This document shows, one piece after another, positions 32,832-41,214 of a stretch of 64,000 bases of DNA. How positions within the stretch are numbered: position 1 is the first letter of the stretch; each line of letters starts with the position of its first letter. The translations under genes and the position numbers were made by a program. Origin of the DNA: an uncultured Oscillospiraceae bacterium (GTDB taxonomy: Bacteria; Bacillota; Clostridia; Oscillospirales; Oscillospiraceae); NCBI GenBank assembly GCA_947625045.1, contig CANQMW010000013.1, forward strand, positions 24,191-88,190, written 5' to 3'. A model generated the notes under the pieces. The model was given only the letters and a program-made list of their open reading frames with translations. It ran no database searches and had not been told where the DNA came from.

Positions 32832-33599
32832 ATGACGATACTGCAAGTGGAGGGCCTGTCGAAGACATACACGGGCCGCTTCGGGGCCAACCAGGTGAAG
32901 GCCCTTTCCAATGTGTCCTTTTCCGTGGAGCAGGGGGAGTATGTGGCCATCATGGGCGAGTCCGGCTCCGGCAAGACCACCCTTTTGAACATGCTGGCGG
33001 CCTTCGATAAGCCCACCGGCGGCAAGGTGCTCCTGGAGGGGCGGGACATCTCCGAAATACACGAGGACGAGCTGGCCGCCTTCCGGCGGGACTGCCTGGG
33101 GTTCGTGTTCCAGGATTTCAACCTTCTGGACAACTTCAACCTGCGGGACAACATCTTCCTGCCCCTGGTGCTGGCGGGGATGAGCTATGTGGACATGTCC
33201 AAGCGATTGCAGCCCGTGGCCCAAAAGATGGGCATCACGGACATCCTGAACAAGTACCCCTACGAGGTCTCCGGCGGCCAGAAGCAGCGCGCCGCCGTGG
33301 CGAGGGCGGTCATCACAGGGCCCCGGCTGCTGCTGGCGGACGAGCCCACGGGCGCGCTGGACTCCAAGTCCTCCGAGGGGCTCATGGAGCTGTTCGCCAG
33401 CCTCAACGCCGACGGCCAGACCATATTGATGGTCACCCACTCCGTCCGGGCGGCCAGCCATGCCGGGCGGGTCATCTTCATCAAAGACGGGGAGCTTTTC
33501 CACCAGCTCTACCGGGGTGACATGGCAAAGGAGCAGTTCTATCAGAAGATCGCGGACACCCTGACGCTCCTGGCTACGGGAGGGGAGAGCCATGAATAA
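32832..33599 (+). CDS. ABC transporter ATP-binding protein, BceA-like
   Basis: The 255-residue ATPase has Walker A GESGSGKTTLL, the Q-loop FVFQDFNLLDNF, the signature SGGQKQRAAVARA, Walker B LLLADEPTGALD and the switch His in MVTHS. The FQDFNLLDNFNLRDN stretch is characteristic of the peptide-antibiotic (BceA/YxdL/VraD) group. ATG 32832 has AAAGGAGG 8 bases upstream. The 3' end overlaps the permease start by 8 bases. With the regulator and kinase upstream it forms a peptide-antibiotic sensing and resistance module of the cell membrane. Confidence 0.93.
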   Translation: MTILQVEGLSKTYTGRFGANQVKALSNVSFSVEQGEYVAIMGESGSGKTTLLNMLAAFDKPTGGKVLLEGRDISEIHEDELAAFRRDCLGFVFQDFNLLDNFNLRDNIFLPLVLAGMSYVDMSKRLQPVAQKMGITDILNKYPYEVSGGQKQRAAVARAVITGPRLLLADEPTGALDSKSSEGLMELFASLNADGQTILMVTHSVRAASHAGRVIFIKDGELFHQLYRGDMAKEQFYQKIADTLTLLATGGESHE

Positions 33600-35601
33600 G
33601 GGCTTTTATTCCCGCCTGGCCCGGCAGAACCTGCGGAAAAACGCCCGGGCCTACGGGCCGTTCATCCTGGCCGCGGTGCTCACCGTCGCCATGTTCTATA
33701 TCATTCTGGCCTTGGCTGTGGACCCCAACATGGAGTCCATGACCGGGGCTGCTACCATCCAGATCGTGCTCCGGTACGGGGTCATCGTGGTGGGCCTGTT
33801 CGCGGTCATATTCCTTTTCTACACCAACAGCTTCCTTCTGAAACGCCGGCAGCGGGAGTTCGGGCTTTTCAACGTGCTGGGCATGGAAAAGCGCCATTTG
33901 GTGAAGGTCATCGGCTGGGAGACCCTGTATATCTTCCTCCTGAGCCTGACGCTGGGCCTCATCGTGGGCCTGGCGCTCAACAAGGCGCTCTTCCTCGTGG
34001 TGGCGAAGATCCTGGGCGTGACCGCGCCCATGGGGTTTCTGCTGTCACCGCGCCTTTTGGGCGTGGTGCTGGCTGTGACGGCGGGGCTCTTTGGGGCCAT
34101 ATTCCTCTTCATCTTCCTCTTCGGCGTCCGGCGGGTATACGTGGCCCGGCCGGTGGAGCTGCTGCAGGCCGAGCACGCCGGGGAGCGGGAGCCCAGGGCC
34201 AAATGGCTCATGGCGGCGCTGGGCCTCGCCTGCGTGGGAGCGGGGTACTATATCTCCATCGCCACAACCAACGTGCTGCAGGCCATGCTGCTGTTCTTCG
34301 TGGCGGTGGTGCTGGTCATCATCGGCACGTACCTGCTCTTCACGGCGGGCAGCATCGCCATGCTGAAAATTCTCAAAAATAACAAGCGCTATTATTATAA
34401 GACCCGGCACTTCACCGCCGTATCCGGCATGATGTACCGGATGAAGCAAAACGCCGTGGGCCTGGCCAACATATGCATCCTCTCCACTATGGTGCTGGTC
34501 ATGATATCGGGCACCAGCTGCCTCATGCTGGGCATGGAGAAGAGCCTTTCCGAGCGCTATCCCTGCGACGTGAACATCCCGCTGACCAACGCCGAGACCA
34601 TTGAGATGGTGAAGAAGGCCGTGGCGGACGCGGGCATCCAGCCGGAGGGGGAGGTGTGGTATGAGTACGTTTCCTTCGCGGCCCATCGGACAGAGAAGGG
34701 CCTGGACCCCACCAGGGACTATTCCTTTGACACGAACGATCAGGACCTGCTGGCGGACGTGATGGCGGTGGACCTGGAGGACTATAACCGCATTACCGGC
34801 CAGGACTATACGCTGGCCCCTGACGAGATATTGCTCCGGGTGGACCGGGCGGAATATACGGCCGATACCCTGACGCTCCATGGCAAGACCTACACCGTGA
34901 AGGCGCAGGTGACGGAGATGATGAAAAACGGCGATGCCACCGCGAACCTCACCAGCACCTGGTACATTGTTGTGGCAGACCGGGAAGAGCTTGTGCGCAT
35001 CGCCGCGGCGGAGCAGGCCACAGGGGGCGGCATGGCCGACGGCCAGCCGCACCAATACTACGGCTTCGAGGTGCCCGGCCACGACGAGGACACGGCCCTG
35101 GCCGCACGCAAGGCCATCCGTGCCGCCTGGGCCAAGGCGTCGGACGACGGGACCGTGGACCTGGCCGGGACCTATGAGATACGGGCCTGGGAGCGGCAGG
35201 ATTTCGTCAGCATCTACGGCAGCCTCTTCTTCCTGGGGATGTTCCTGGGGCTTCTCTTCACCATGGCGGCCATCCTCATCATCTACTACAAGCAGATGAG
35301 CGAGGGCCGGGACGACCGGGAGCGGTTCCAGATCATGCAAAAGGTGGGCATGAGCCGCCTGGAGGTGAAGCGAACCATCCAGAGCCAGGTGCTCATCGTG
35401 TTCTTCCTGCCGCTGCTCATCGCGGGGCTGCACACCGGTTTCGCCTTCCCCATCATCAACCGGGTCCTGGCCATCTTCAGCCTGGTGGGCACGGACTTTT
35501 ATATCTGGTGCGTGCTGGGTTCCTTTGGGGCCTTCGCGGCGCTGTACGCCGTGGTGTACGCCCTCACCGCCCGGACCTATTATAAGCTGGTGAGCATGTG
35601 A
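33592..35601 (+). CDS. FtsX-like ABC permease, BceB-like
   Basis: The 669-residue permease has about ten transmembrane segments and a large extracellular part of roughly 220 residues between segments seven and eight (about residues 320-540), the sensor domain of BceB-type transporters. It starts NKGFYSRLARQNLRKNARAYGPF, as in the family. The FtsX-like regions lie at both ends. It would bind and shield lipid II-type targets from peptide antibiotics and signal to the BceS-like kinase. Confidence 0.92.
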   Translation: MNKGFYSRLARQNLRKNARAYGPFILAAVLTVAMFYIILALAVDPNMESMTGAATIQIVLRYGVIVVGLFAVIFLFYTNSFLLKRRQREFGLFNVLGMEKRHLVKVIGWETLYIFLLSLTLGLIVGLALNKALFLVVAKILGVTAPMGFLLSPRLLGVVLAVTAGLFGAIFLFIFLFGVRRVYVARPVELLQAEHAGEREPRAKWLMAALGLACVGAGYYISIATTNVLQAMLLFFVAVVLVIIGTYLLFTAGSIAMLKILKNNKRYYYKTRHFTAVSGMMYRMKQNAVGLANICILSTMVLVMISGTSCLMLGMEKSLSERYPCDVNIPLTNAETIEMVKKAVADAGIQPEGEVWYEYVSFAAHRTEKGLDPTRDYSFDTNDQDLLADVMAVDLEDYNRITGQDYTLAPDEILLRVDRAEYTADTLTLHGKTYTVKAQVTEMMKNGDATANLTSTWYIVVADREELVRIAAAEQATGGGMADGQPHQYYGFEVPGHDEDTALAARKAIRAAWAKASDDGTVDLAGTYEIRAWERQDFVSIYGSLFFLGMFLGLLFTMAAILIIYYKQMSEGRDDRERFQIMQKVGMSRLEVKRTIQSQVLIVFFLPLLIAGLHTGFAFPIINRVLAIFSLVGTDFYIWCVLGSFGAFAALYAVVYALTARTYYKLVSM

Positions 35602-35635
35602 GAGGCGACAGGCGGGCCTCTCGCGGACAGTACGA

Positions 35636-35668
35636 TTCCCCCGTTTTTTCCAAACGGGGGAACTTTTT
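35636..35668 (+). terminator. Terminator of bceAB
   Basis: TTCCCCCGTTT (35636-35646) pairs with AAACGGGGGAA (35652-35662), followed by CTTTTT. Confidence 0.88.
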
Positions 35669-35718
35669 GATAAAAACGCCGTCTTATGGGTCAGAATAGA
35701 GGTAAGGAGGCGTACAGT

Positions 35719-36954
35719 ATGAGACGTATCTTGGCAATGGCGCTGGCCCTGGCCCTGCTGGCCGGCTGCGCGGGAAATAAGGGGAAGGAGGCGCCTCCGG
35801 CGCCGGAGATGACCCCGGAGCGGGACCTGGCGGCAAAAGTGACCGCCCGGCCCGTGATGGGCGCGGAGGTGACGGAGGAGGGTGCTTTGGCAGCGGTCAA
35901 ATTCGGACTGGACCTCTTCCGGGAGAGCCTGGACGGGGAGAACACCCTGGTGTCGCCTCTGTCCGTGCTGGAGGCCCTGGCTATGACGGCCAACGGCGCG
36001 GCGGGGGACACCCTGGCGCAGATGGAGAGCGTGTTTGGCCTTAAAAGGGACGACCTCAACGGCTTTCTGCTGGCCTACCGGCAGGGCCTGGGGGAGGGGG
36101 CGAGCCTGGCCAACGGCATATGGCTCAACGACGGCCTGGGGCTCAACGTAAAGGAGGCCTTTTTGCAGGCCAACGCGGACTATTACGGCGCGGGCGTCAC
36201 CCAGGGGGCCTTCGACGAGGCGGCCCGGGACGAGATCAACGCCTTCGTCCGGGACCACACCGCCGGGCGCATAGAGCGCATATTGGACGAGCTGGACCCG
36301 GCCGCGGCCATGGTGCTGGTGAACGCCCTTTCTTTTGACGGGACCTGGGAGACCATCTACCGGGAGGACCAGATCCAGGAGGGCACCTTCACCGGCGCCG
36401 CCGGAGAGAGCCAGGACGCCGCCTTCATGTGGTCGGACGAGGAGGCGTATCTCGCCGACGGCCATGCCCAGGGCTTTATAAAGTATTATGAGGGCCGGGA
36501 CTATGCCTTTGCGGCCCTGCTGCCCGAGGAGGGCATGAGTTTGGCGGACTACGCCGCCACGCTGACGGCGGAGGGCCTGCGGGCTATGCTGGAGAATCCG
36601 TCCGCGGAGAGCGTGAGCGCCGCTCTGCCCAAGTTCACGGCGAGCTGGGGCGCGGAGCTGTCCGCCGCCCTCGCGGCCATGGGCATGCCGGATCTCTTTG
36701 ACCCGGAAAGGGCGGACCTCGACGCCATAGCGGCGGACGCCGCCCTGCACGTGAGCCAGGTGCAGCACAGGACCTTCATCAACGTGGACGAGAAGGGCAC
36801 CCAGGCCGGGGCGGCCACCGCCGTGGAGGTCCGGGTGGCCAGCCTCATGGGTCCGGAGAAGCAGGTAGTGCTGGACAGGCCGTTTATCTATATGCTCATC
36901 GACTGCGAGCACCATGTGCCGCTGTTCATCGGCGCGGTGACGGAGGTAGGGTGA
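35719..36954 (+). CDS. Serpin family lipoprotein (protease inhibitor)
   Basis: The 411-residue protein has a lipoprotein signal (MRRILAMALALALLAGC, canonical lipobox LAGC), a short linker and a full serpin fold (ENTLVSPLSVLEALAMTANGA, LVNALSFDGTW). The hinge of the reactive loop near residue 360 reads DEKGTQAGAATAVEV, with small residues as in inhibitory serpins. The C-terminal RPFIYMLIDCEHHVPLFIG is the usual strand 5B region. The scissile bond would lie in the V-R-V-A-S-L stretch, but P1 cannot be fixed. It would sit on the cell surface and trap a serine or cysteine protease, perhaps of the host. TAAGGAGG at 35703-35710 supports the start. Confidence 0.93.
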   Translation: MRRILAMALALALLAGCAGNKGKEAPPAPEMTPERDLAAKVTARPVMGAEVTEEGALAAVKFGLDLFRESLDGENTLVSPLSVLEALAMTANGAAGDTLAQMESVFGLKRDDLNGFLLAYRQGLGEGASLANGIWLNDGLGLNVKEAFLQANADYYGAGVTQGAFDEAARDEINAFVRDHTAGRIERILDELDPAAAMVLVNALSFDGTWETIYREDQIQEGTFTGAAGESQDAAFMWSDEEAYLADGHAQGFIKYYEGRDYAFAALLPEEGMSLADYAATLTAEGLRAMLENPSAESVSAALPKFTASWGAELSAALAAMGMPDLFDPERADLDAIAADAALHVSQVQHRTFINVDEKGTQAGAATAVEVRVASLMGPEKQVVLDRPFIYMLIDCEHHVPLFIGAVTEVG

Positions 36955-36968
36955 CGATGGCAAAGCGC

Positions 36969-37049
36969 GGCCTCGCCCGACAGGGCCCCTCCCGCTAAAG
37001 TTCGCTTCGCTCACCGAGCGCGTGCGGGGCACTGCCGTTCTCACCGCGC
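36969..37049 (-). repeat. Interspersed element, uninterrupted copy
   Basis: Inverted relative of the element at 32518-32698. GCCCGACAGGGCCCCTCCCG and CTAAA are followed within ten bases by CGCTCACCGAGCGCGTGC and GGGGCACTGCC. No coding potential seen. Confidence 0.7.
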
Positions 37050-37056
37050 GTCAAAA

Positions 37057-37080
37057 GCGCCGCCGGATTTCCGGCGGCGC
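37057..37080 (-). terminator. Terminator of the DUF1002 gene
   Basis: GCGCCGCCGG (37057-37066) pairs with CCGGCGGCGC (37071-37080). On the minus strand it is followed by TTTT. Confidence 0.8.
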
Positions 37081-37095
37081 CTTACTATGCTCTTT

Positions 37096-37965
37096 TCAGT
37101 CCTTATGGAACAGCCCGGTCACGAAGTCTACGGCCTTTTGGAACAGGCCCGTCAGCTTTTCGCCGAAGCTGGCGGCCTTCTCGGCGTACTGGGCCACGGT
37201 GGAGAGGGCCCCCTTGAACTGCTGGACCTTCTCCTGCAGCTCGTTGGTGGAGAGCCCCTCCAGCGTTCTGCACAGGCTCACCAGCCTATCCATGGTCTCG
37301 TCGGAGAGGTCGTAGCCGTACCGGCCCGCGATGGAGTTCACCTGGCCTTTCAGGTCCTCGTCCGACATGGACTTGGTCTCGTCCAGCAGGAGCTTCATCT
37401 CGTTGACGATGGCCACCGCGTCCAAATCGTCGATCTGGTCGGCAAGCTGGGCGGTGGTTACAAGCTCATCGGCGGCGGCATCCTTGGCCTGCTGCGCCAG
37501 CTGCGTGCCGGTGATGCTCTCGTAGGCCTTGTATATGCCCGTGAGGGCGGCGGTGCCGGACACGCCGAAGGGCGCGCCCACCTTCACCTGGGCGTCGTAG
37601 ATGCCCGCGGTCATCAGGGCGGCCTTGTACATGTCCTCGGTGCACCAGTCGATGTTGCTGGTGGTGACGGAAAGCCCCGCGTTGGCGCCCAGGATGCGGA
37701 TGTATACGCAGGAGATGGCGTTGTGGCCGATGACGGATTCGTCCACCAGCCCTTCCAGATAATCCCGCTCCTCGGCGTTGGTCACGGTGAGCTCCGGGAC
37801 GCTGCCCCGCACGAGACCGAACTGGGAGTAGACCGTATCGATCTGCTCTTGCGTCAAGTCCGCGCCCAGCGCCACCCGCTCCTGGCCCTCGCTCACCGCG
37901 AAGGCGGGAGCGGCCAGGGCCAGGAACAGGCTCAGGATAAGTACAGTGCTGAGAAAACGCTTCAT
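37096..37965 (-). CDS. DUF1002 domain secreted protein
   Basis: The 289-residue protein has a Sec signal peptide (MKRFLSTVLILSLFLALAAP, cleavage after AFA) and matches the DUF1002 family of Firmicutes (GQERVALGADLTQEQ, NAISCVYIRILGANAGLSV, then the IYDAQVKVGAPFGVSGTAAL segment). The C-terminal half is helical, with an amphipathic stretch rich in Lys, Phe and Gln. It would be exported. The function is unknown. It is last in a leftward run after the phosphosugar mutase, 10 bases away. Confidence 0.87.
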   Translation of the reverse strand: MKRFLSTVLILSLFLALAAPAFAVSEGQERVALGADLTQEQIDTVYSQFGLVRGSVPELTVTNAEERDYLEGLVDESVIGHNAISCVYIRILGANAGLSVTTSNIDWCTEDMYKAALMTAGIYDAQVKVGAPFGVSGTAALTGIYKAYESITGTQLAQQAKDAAADELVTTAQLADQIDDLDAVAIVNEMKLLLDETKSMSDEDLKGQVNSIAGRYGYDLSDETMDRLVSLCRTLEGLSTNELQEKVQQFKGALSTVAQYAEKAASFGEKLTGLFQKAVDFVTGLFHKD

Positions 37966-37975
37966 AGGGGAGATA

Positions 37976-39709
37976 TCAGCCCTTCAGCGCGTCCGCCGCG
38001 GCGGAGAAGGCCTCCACCTTCGCCGCGCACTCGGCCTTGTCGGCGCCCCGGGCCAGGATGTAGATCTTGATTTTGGGCTCGGTGCCGGAGGGGCGGACGA
38101 TGAAGTTGGTGCCGTCCTCCAGCTCGAAGTAGAGCACGTTGGACCCGGAGATAGGGGTGTGGTCCACGGCGCCCAGGCCGGGCACGGACACGGTGCCGTC
38201 CCGGTAGTCCCGCATGCGGGCGACCCTCTGGCCGCCCAGCTCCATGGGGGTATGCTCCCGAAGGTTCGTCATGAGGGCCGCCATGCGCTCGGGCCCGTCC
38301 ACGCCCTCCATATAGATGTTCACGGTCTTCTCGGAGAACCAGCCGTATTTCTCGTAAAGGGCTTCCAGGGCGTCCAGCAGGCTCATGCCCTTCTTGTAGT
38401 AGTGGGCGGCCATCTCAGCGATCATCATGGAGGCGGTGACGGCGTCCTTGTCCCGGACGTAGTCGCCCATCATGTAGCCGTAGCTCTCCTCAAAGGCCAG
38501 CAGGTACTTCTCCCCGGTGCCCGCGGCGGCGTAGCTTGCCAGCCGCTCGGCCATGAACTTGAAGCCGGTGAAGGTCTGGCCGTATTCCACGCCGTTGGCC
38601 TCGCAGATGGTCTTCACCATGGAGGTGGACACGATGGTGGAGAGGATGACGGGCTTCTCCGGCATGGTGTTATTCCGCTGGCGGGCGGTGATAACGTAGT
38701 CCGCCAGCAGGCAGCCCATCTGGTTGCCGGTGATGGTGTGGTACTCTCCATCTTTGCCCAGAGCCATAACGCCCACCCGGTCGGAGTCCGGGTCGGTGCC
38801 GATGATGAGGTCGCTGCCCACCTTCCGGGCCAGGTCCACCGCCAGGTAGAACCCCTCAGGGTTCTCGGGGTTGGGGCTCTCCACGGTGGGGAAGGCCCCG
38901 TCGATGACCATCTGCTCGGGCACGGGGTGGATGTGCTTCAGCCCCAGCCGCTTCAGGGCCTCGGGCACCAGGATGTGGCCCGCGCCGTGGAAGGGGGTGT
39001 ACACCACCTGGAACTCGTCCGCCACGTCCTTCACGGCGGCGGGGTCGATGGCCTGGGCCATGACATTTTCCAGGAAGAGTTCGTCGGTCTTCTTACCGAT
39101 GATCTCGATGAGGCCCTTGGCCTTGGCCTCCTCAAAGTCCATGACGGCGGGACCGGTGAAGATATCGATGGCCGCCATGTTCTGCGCCACCACCTCGGCG
39201 TGGTGGGGGGGAAGCTGGGCGCCGTCGGACCAGTAGACCTTGTAGCCGTTATAGGCCTTGGGGTTGTGGCTGGCGGTGATATTGATGCCCGCCGTGGCGC
39301 CATAGTGGATGACGCCGAAGCTCAGCTCCGGGGTGGGGCGCAGGGATTCAAACAGCCGCACATGGATGCCGTTGGCCGCGCACACGCATGCCGCCTCCCG
39401 GGCAAATTCCGGGGAGTTGATGCGGCAGTCGTGGGCGATGACCACGCCCTTGTGCCGGGCCTCATCCCCCTCGGCCACCACGAGAGAGGCGAAAGCCTGG
39501 GTGGCCCAGCGGATGACATGGATGTTCATCCGGGCCAGGCCCGCCCCCATCACGCCCCGCAGACCGGCCGTGCCGAATTCCAGGGGGCCGCGGAAGCGGC
39601 TTTTGATCTCGTCCTCGTCGTTTCGGATGGCGTCCAGCTCGTGCCACTCCTCGTCGGAGAGGGCCGGGCTGTCCAGCCAGCGCTCAAATTCCTTCCTGTA
39701 GTCCGTCAT
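37976..39709 (-). CDS. Phospho-sugar mutase (phosphoglucomutase/phosphomannomutase)
   Basis: The 577-residue enzyme moves phosphate between C1 and C6 of glucose or mannose. The phosphoserine loop is TASHNPKAYNGYK, the Mg-binding loop is GTDPDSDRVG, the sugar-binding loop holds EESYG, and the C-terminal phosphate-binding loop is VRPSGTEPKIK. The N-terminal FRGPLEFGTAGLRGVMG is typical of the long PgcA-type group. It feeds cell-wall and polysaccharide sugar nucleotides. AAAGGAG precedes the ATG. The start overlaps the upstream DUF2007 gene by 26 bases. Confidence 0.95.
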   Translation of the reverse strand: MTDYRKEFERWLDSPALSDEEWHELDAIRNDEDEIKSRFRGPLEFGTAGLRGVMGAGLARMNIHVIRWATQAFASLVVAEGDEARHKGVVIAHDCRINSPEFAREAACVCAANGIHVRLFESLRPTPELSFGVIHYGATAGINITASHNPKAYNGYKVYWSDGAQLPPHHAEVVAQNMAAIDIFTGPAVMDFEEAKAKGLIEIIGKKTDELFLENVMAQAIDPAAVKDVADEFQVVYTPFHGAGHILVPEALKRLGLKHIHPVPEQMVIDGAFPTVESPNPENPEGFYLAVDLARKVGSDLIIGTDPDSDRVGVMALGKDGEYHTITGNQMGCLLADYVITARQRNNTMPEKPVILSTIVSTSMVKTICEANGVEYGQTFTGFKFMAERLASYAAAGTGEKYLLAFEESYGYMMGDYVRDKDAVTASMMIAEMAAHYYKKGMSLLDALEALYEKYGWFSEKTVNIYMEGVDGPERMAALMTNLREHTPMELGGQRVARMRDYRDGTVSVPGLGAVDHTPISGSNVLYFELEDGTNFIVRPSGTEPKIKIYILARGADKAECAAKVEAFSAAADALKG

Positions 39710-39998
39710 CGTCAGGTTCTCCTTTCAAAAGCTCCTGGGCTTCGGCCAGGCGGCCCGCCGGGACGTATATGTCTACGCCGTTGCCGCTGACGCCGAGCAT
39801 GACCTTCCCGAAGGCTCCGTCTCCGGGATATTGCGCAACGCTGGGGATGCCGTAGGCCTCCAGCATGGATCTCACCATATCCGCCTCCATATCCAGAGGC
39901 GCGCAGTGGACCAGAAAGGCGGGCTGCTCCGGCTGGCCGGAGGGATCCTTTGGCCACTGGTCATATTCTTTTCCAAATCGGTGAAGTCCCCAGTTCAT
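39684..39998 (-). CDS. DUF2007-type small protein
   Basis: The 104-residue protein resembles the DUF2007 'putative signal transducing protein' family (LVHCAPLDMEADMVRSMLEA, then YGIPSV, VSGNGVDIYVPAGRLAEAQELL). This forms a small alpha-beta fold with a C-terminal helix of unknown role. The start at 39998 is chosen because GGGAGG lies 6 bases upstream. An earlier in-frame ATG lacks one. It overlaps the mutase gene, so the two are coupled. Confidence 0.7.
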   Translation of the reverse strand: MNWGLHRFGKEYDQWPKDPSGQPEQPAFLVHCAPLDMEADMVRSMLEAYGIPSVAQYPGDGAFGKVMLGVSGNGVDIYVPAGRLAEAQELLKGEPDDDGLQEGI

Positions 39999-40017
39999 GG
40001 GACACCTCCCAGAAGCG

Positions 40018-40443
40018 TTATTTGTGGTATTTCGCACCTGCGGTGATGGTAAAAGCCCGATAGAGCTGCTCCAAAAGCATCACCCGCGCCAGGTGGTGGG
40101 GGAAGGTCATGTCCGACATGGAGAGCCTGTAGTCCGACGACGCTTTCACCGCCTCCGGCAGGCCGTCGGACCCGCCGATGAGAAAGCACAGGCGGCTCTC
40201 ACCCTGTCCGGCCAGCTTTTCCAGCTTCCGGGCCAAATCGGGGCTGGAGAGCTTCTCCCCCTCGATGCAGAGGGCAATCACATAGGTCCCCTTGGGGATA
40301 CGGGAAGCGATGTCCCCGTCCTCGGGAAGTTCCGTGACCTCCGCCTTGCAGTAGCCCGACAGGCGCTTCAGATACTCGGCGCAGGCGGCGATGTAATAAG
40401 GCTCCTTCAATCGGCCCTGGCAGATGACGCTCACGCGAAGCAC
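40018..40443 (-). CDS. rlmH: 23S rRNA (pseudouridine-1915 N3)-methyltransferase RlmH
   Basis: The 141-residue SPOUT enzyme methylates pseudouridine 1915 in helix 69 of 23S rRNA. The N-terminus (LRVSVICQGRLKEPYY), the SAM-binding knot (LCFLIGGSDGLPEAV) and the ending LLEQLYRAFTITAGAKYHK are diagnostic. I chose a GTG at 40443 because GGAGG lies 7 bases upstream and MLRVSVI then matches the family start. It overlaps the end of the MBL gene by 13 bases. It is slightly shorter than the 155-159 residues usual elsewhere. Confidence 0.93.
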   Translation of the reverse strand: MLRVSVICQGRLKEPYYIAACAEYLKRLSGYCKAEVTELPEDGDIASRIPKGTYVIALCIEGEKLSSPDLARKLEKLAGQGESRLCFLIGGSDGLPEAVKASSDYRLSMSDMTFPHHLARVMLLEQLYRAFTITAGAKYHK

Positions 40444-41213
40444 GGCGCCACCTCCACCTCCAGCCGGCCGTATTCCGGCGCTACGTAAAGGTCCGTATCC
40501 CTGCCCTCCAGGGCCCGGCGCACCGTGCGCTCCGCCACGGAGGGGAGGTTGTTGTTCTTTGAAAGGTGCCCCAGCACCAGCTTTTTCGTCCCCCGCCCGG
40601 CCAGCACCGCGGCCAGCCATGTGCACTCGCTGTTGGAAAGGTGCCCTCGGTCTGACAGGATGCGGGCTTTTAAGTAAGCAGGGTAGGGGCCGCGGAGGAG
40701 CATGTCCGGGTCGTGGTTTGCCTCGATGAGGGCGGCGTCCGCCCCGTCGAAATACTGGAGCATGGTGTCGGTGACGCAGCCGGTGTCCGTGGCGCAGACA
40801 AGCGCCGCGCCGTCCGCCTCCACGCGGTAGCCCACGCTGCCGCTTCTGGCGTCGTGGGGCGTGGGGAAGGCGGTGACGGTCATGTAGCCCAGGGACAGCG
40901 GCGTCTCCGGGAGAATGTCCTTAACAAGCGGCGCGGCCCCCGGATACAGCCTGCGCAGCGCGCCGGCCACCGTCCCGGGGGCGTAGACCGGCAGAGGGAA
41001 CTGCCGGGTGAAAACGGGGAGCCCTGAGACATGGTCGGAGTGCTCGTGGGTGATGAATATGCCGTCCAGCGAGGCAGGGCAAATGCCCTCGCCCTCCAGG
41101 GCGGTGCGGATGCGCCTGGCGGAAAGCCCCGCGTCCAGAAGGACGCTCCGGCCCCCGCCCTGCACCAGCGCACAGTTGCCTGTGGAGCCGCTGGCGAATA
41201 CGACGAGGCGCAT
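40431..41213 (-). CDS. MBL-fold metallohydrolase, YycJ/WalJ-like
   Basis: The 260-residue metallo-beta-lactamase-fold protein has the metal motif THEHSDH (residues about 55-61), further His in FPTPHDARSGSVGY and an Asp in ATDTG. It begins RLVVFASGSTGNCALV, as in YycJ. In Bacillota YycJ/WalJ lies with the WalRK system, links to cell-wall and DNA maintenance, and acts as a 5'-3' exonuclease. Here it lies between murA (1 base away) and rlmH. YycJ and RlmH being close together is common in Firmicutes. Confidence 0.88.
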   Translation of the reverse strand: MRLVVFASGSTGNCALVQGGGRSVLLDAGLSARRIRTALEGEGICPASLDGIFITHEHSDHVSGLPVFTRQFPLPVYAPGTVAGALRRLYPGAAPLVKDILPETPLSLGYMTVTAFPTPHDARSGSVGYRVEADGAALVCATDTGCVTDTMLQYFDGADAALIEANHDPDMLLRGPYPAYLKARILSDRGHLSNSECTWLAAVLAGRGTKKLVLGHLSKNNNLPSVAERTVRRALEGRDTDLYVAPEYGRLEVEVAPCFA

Positions 41214-41214
41214 G

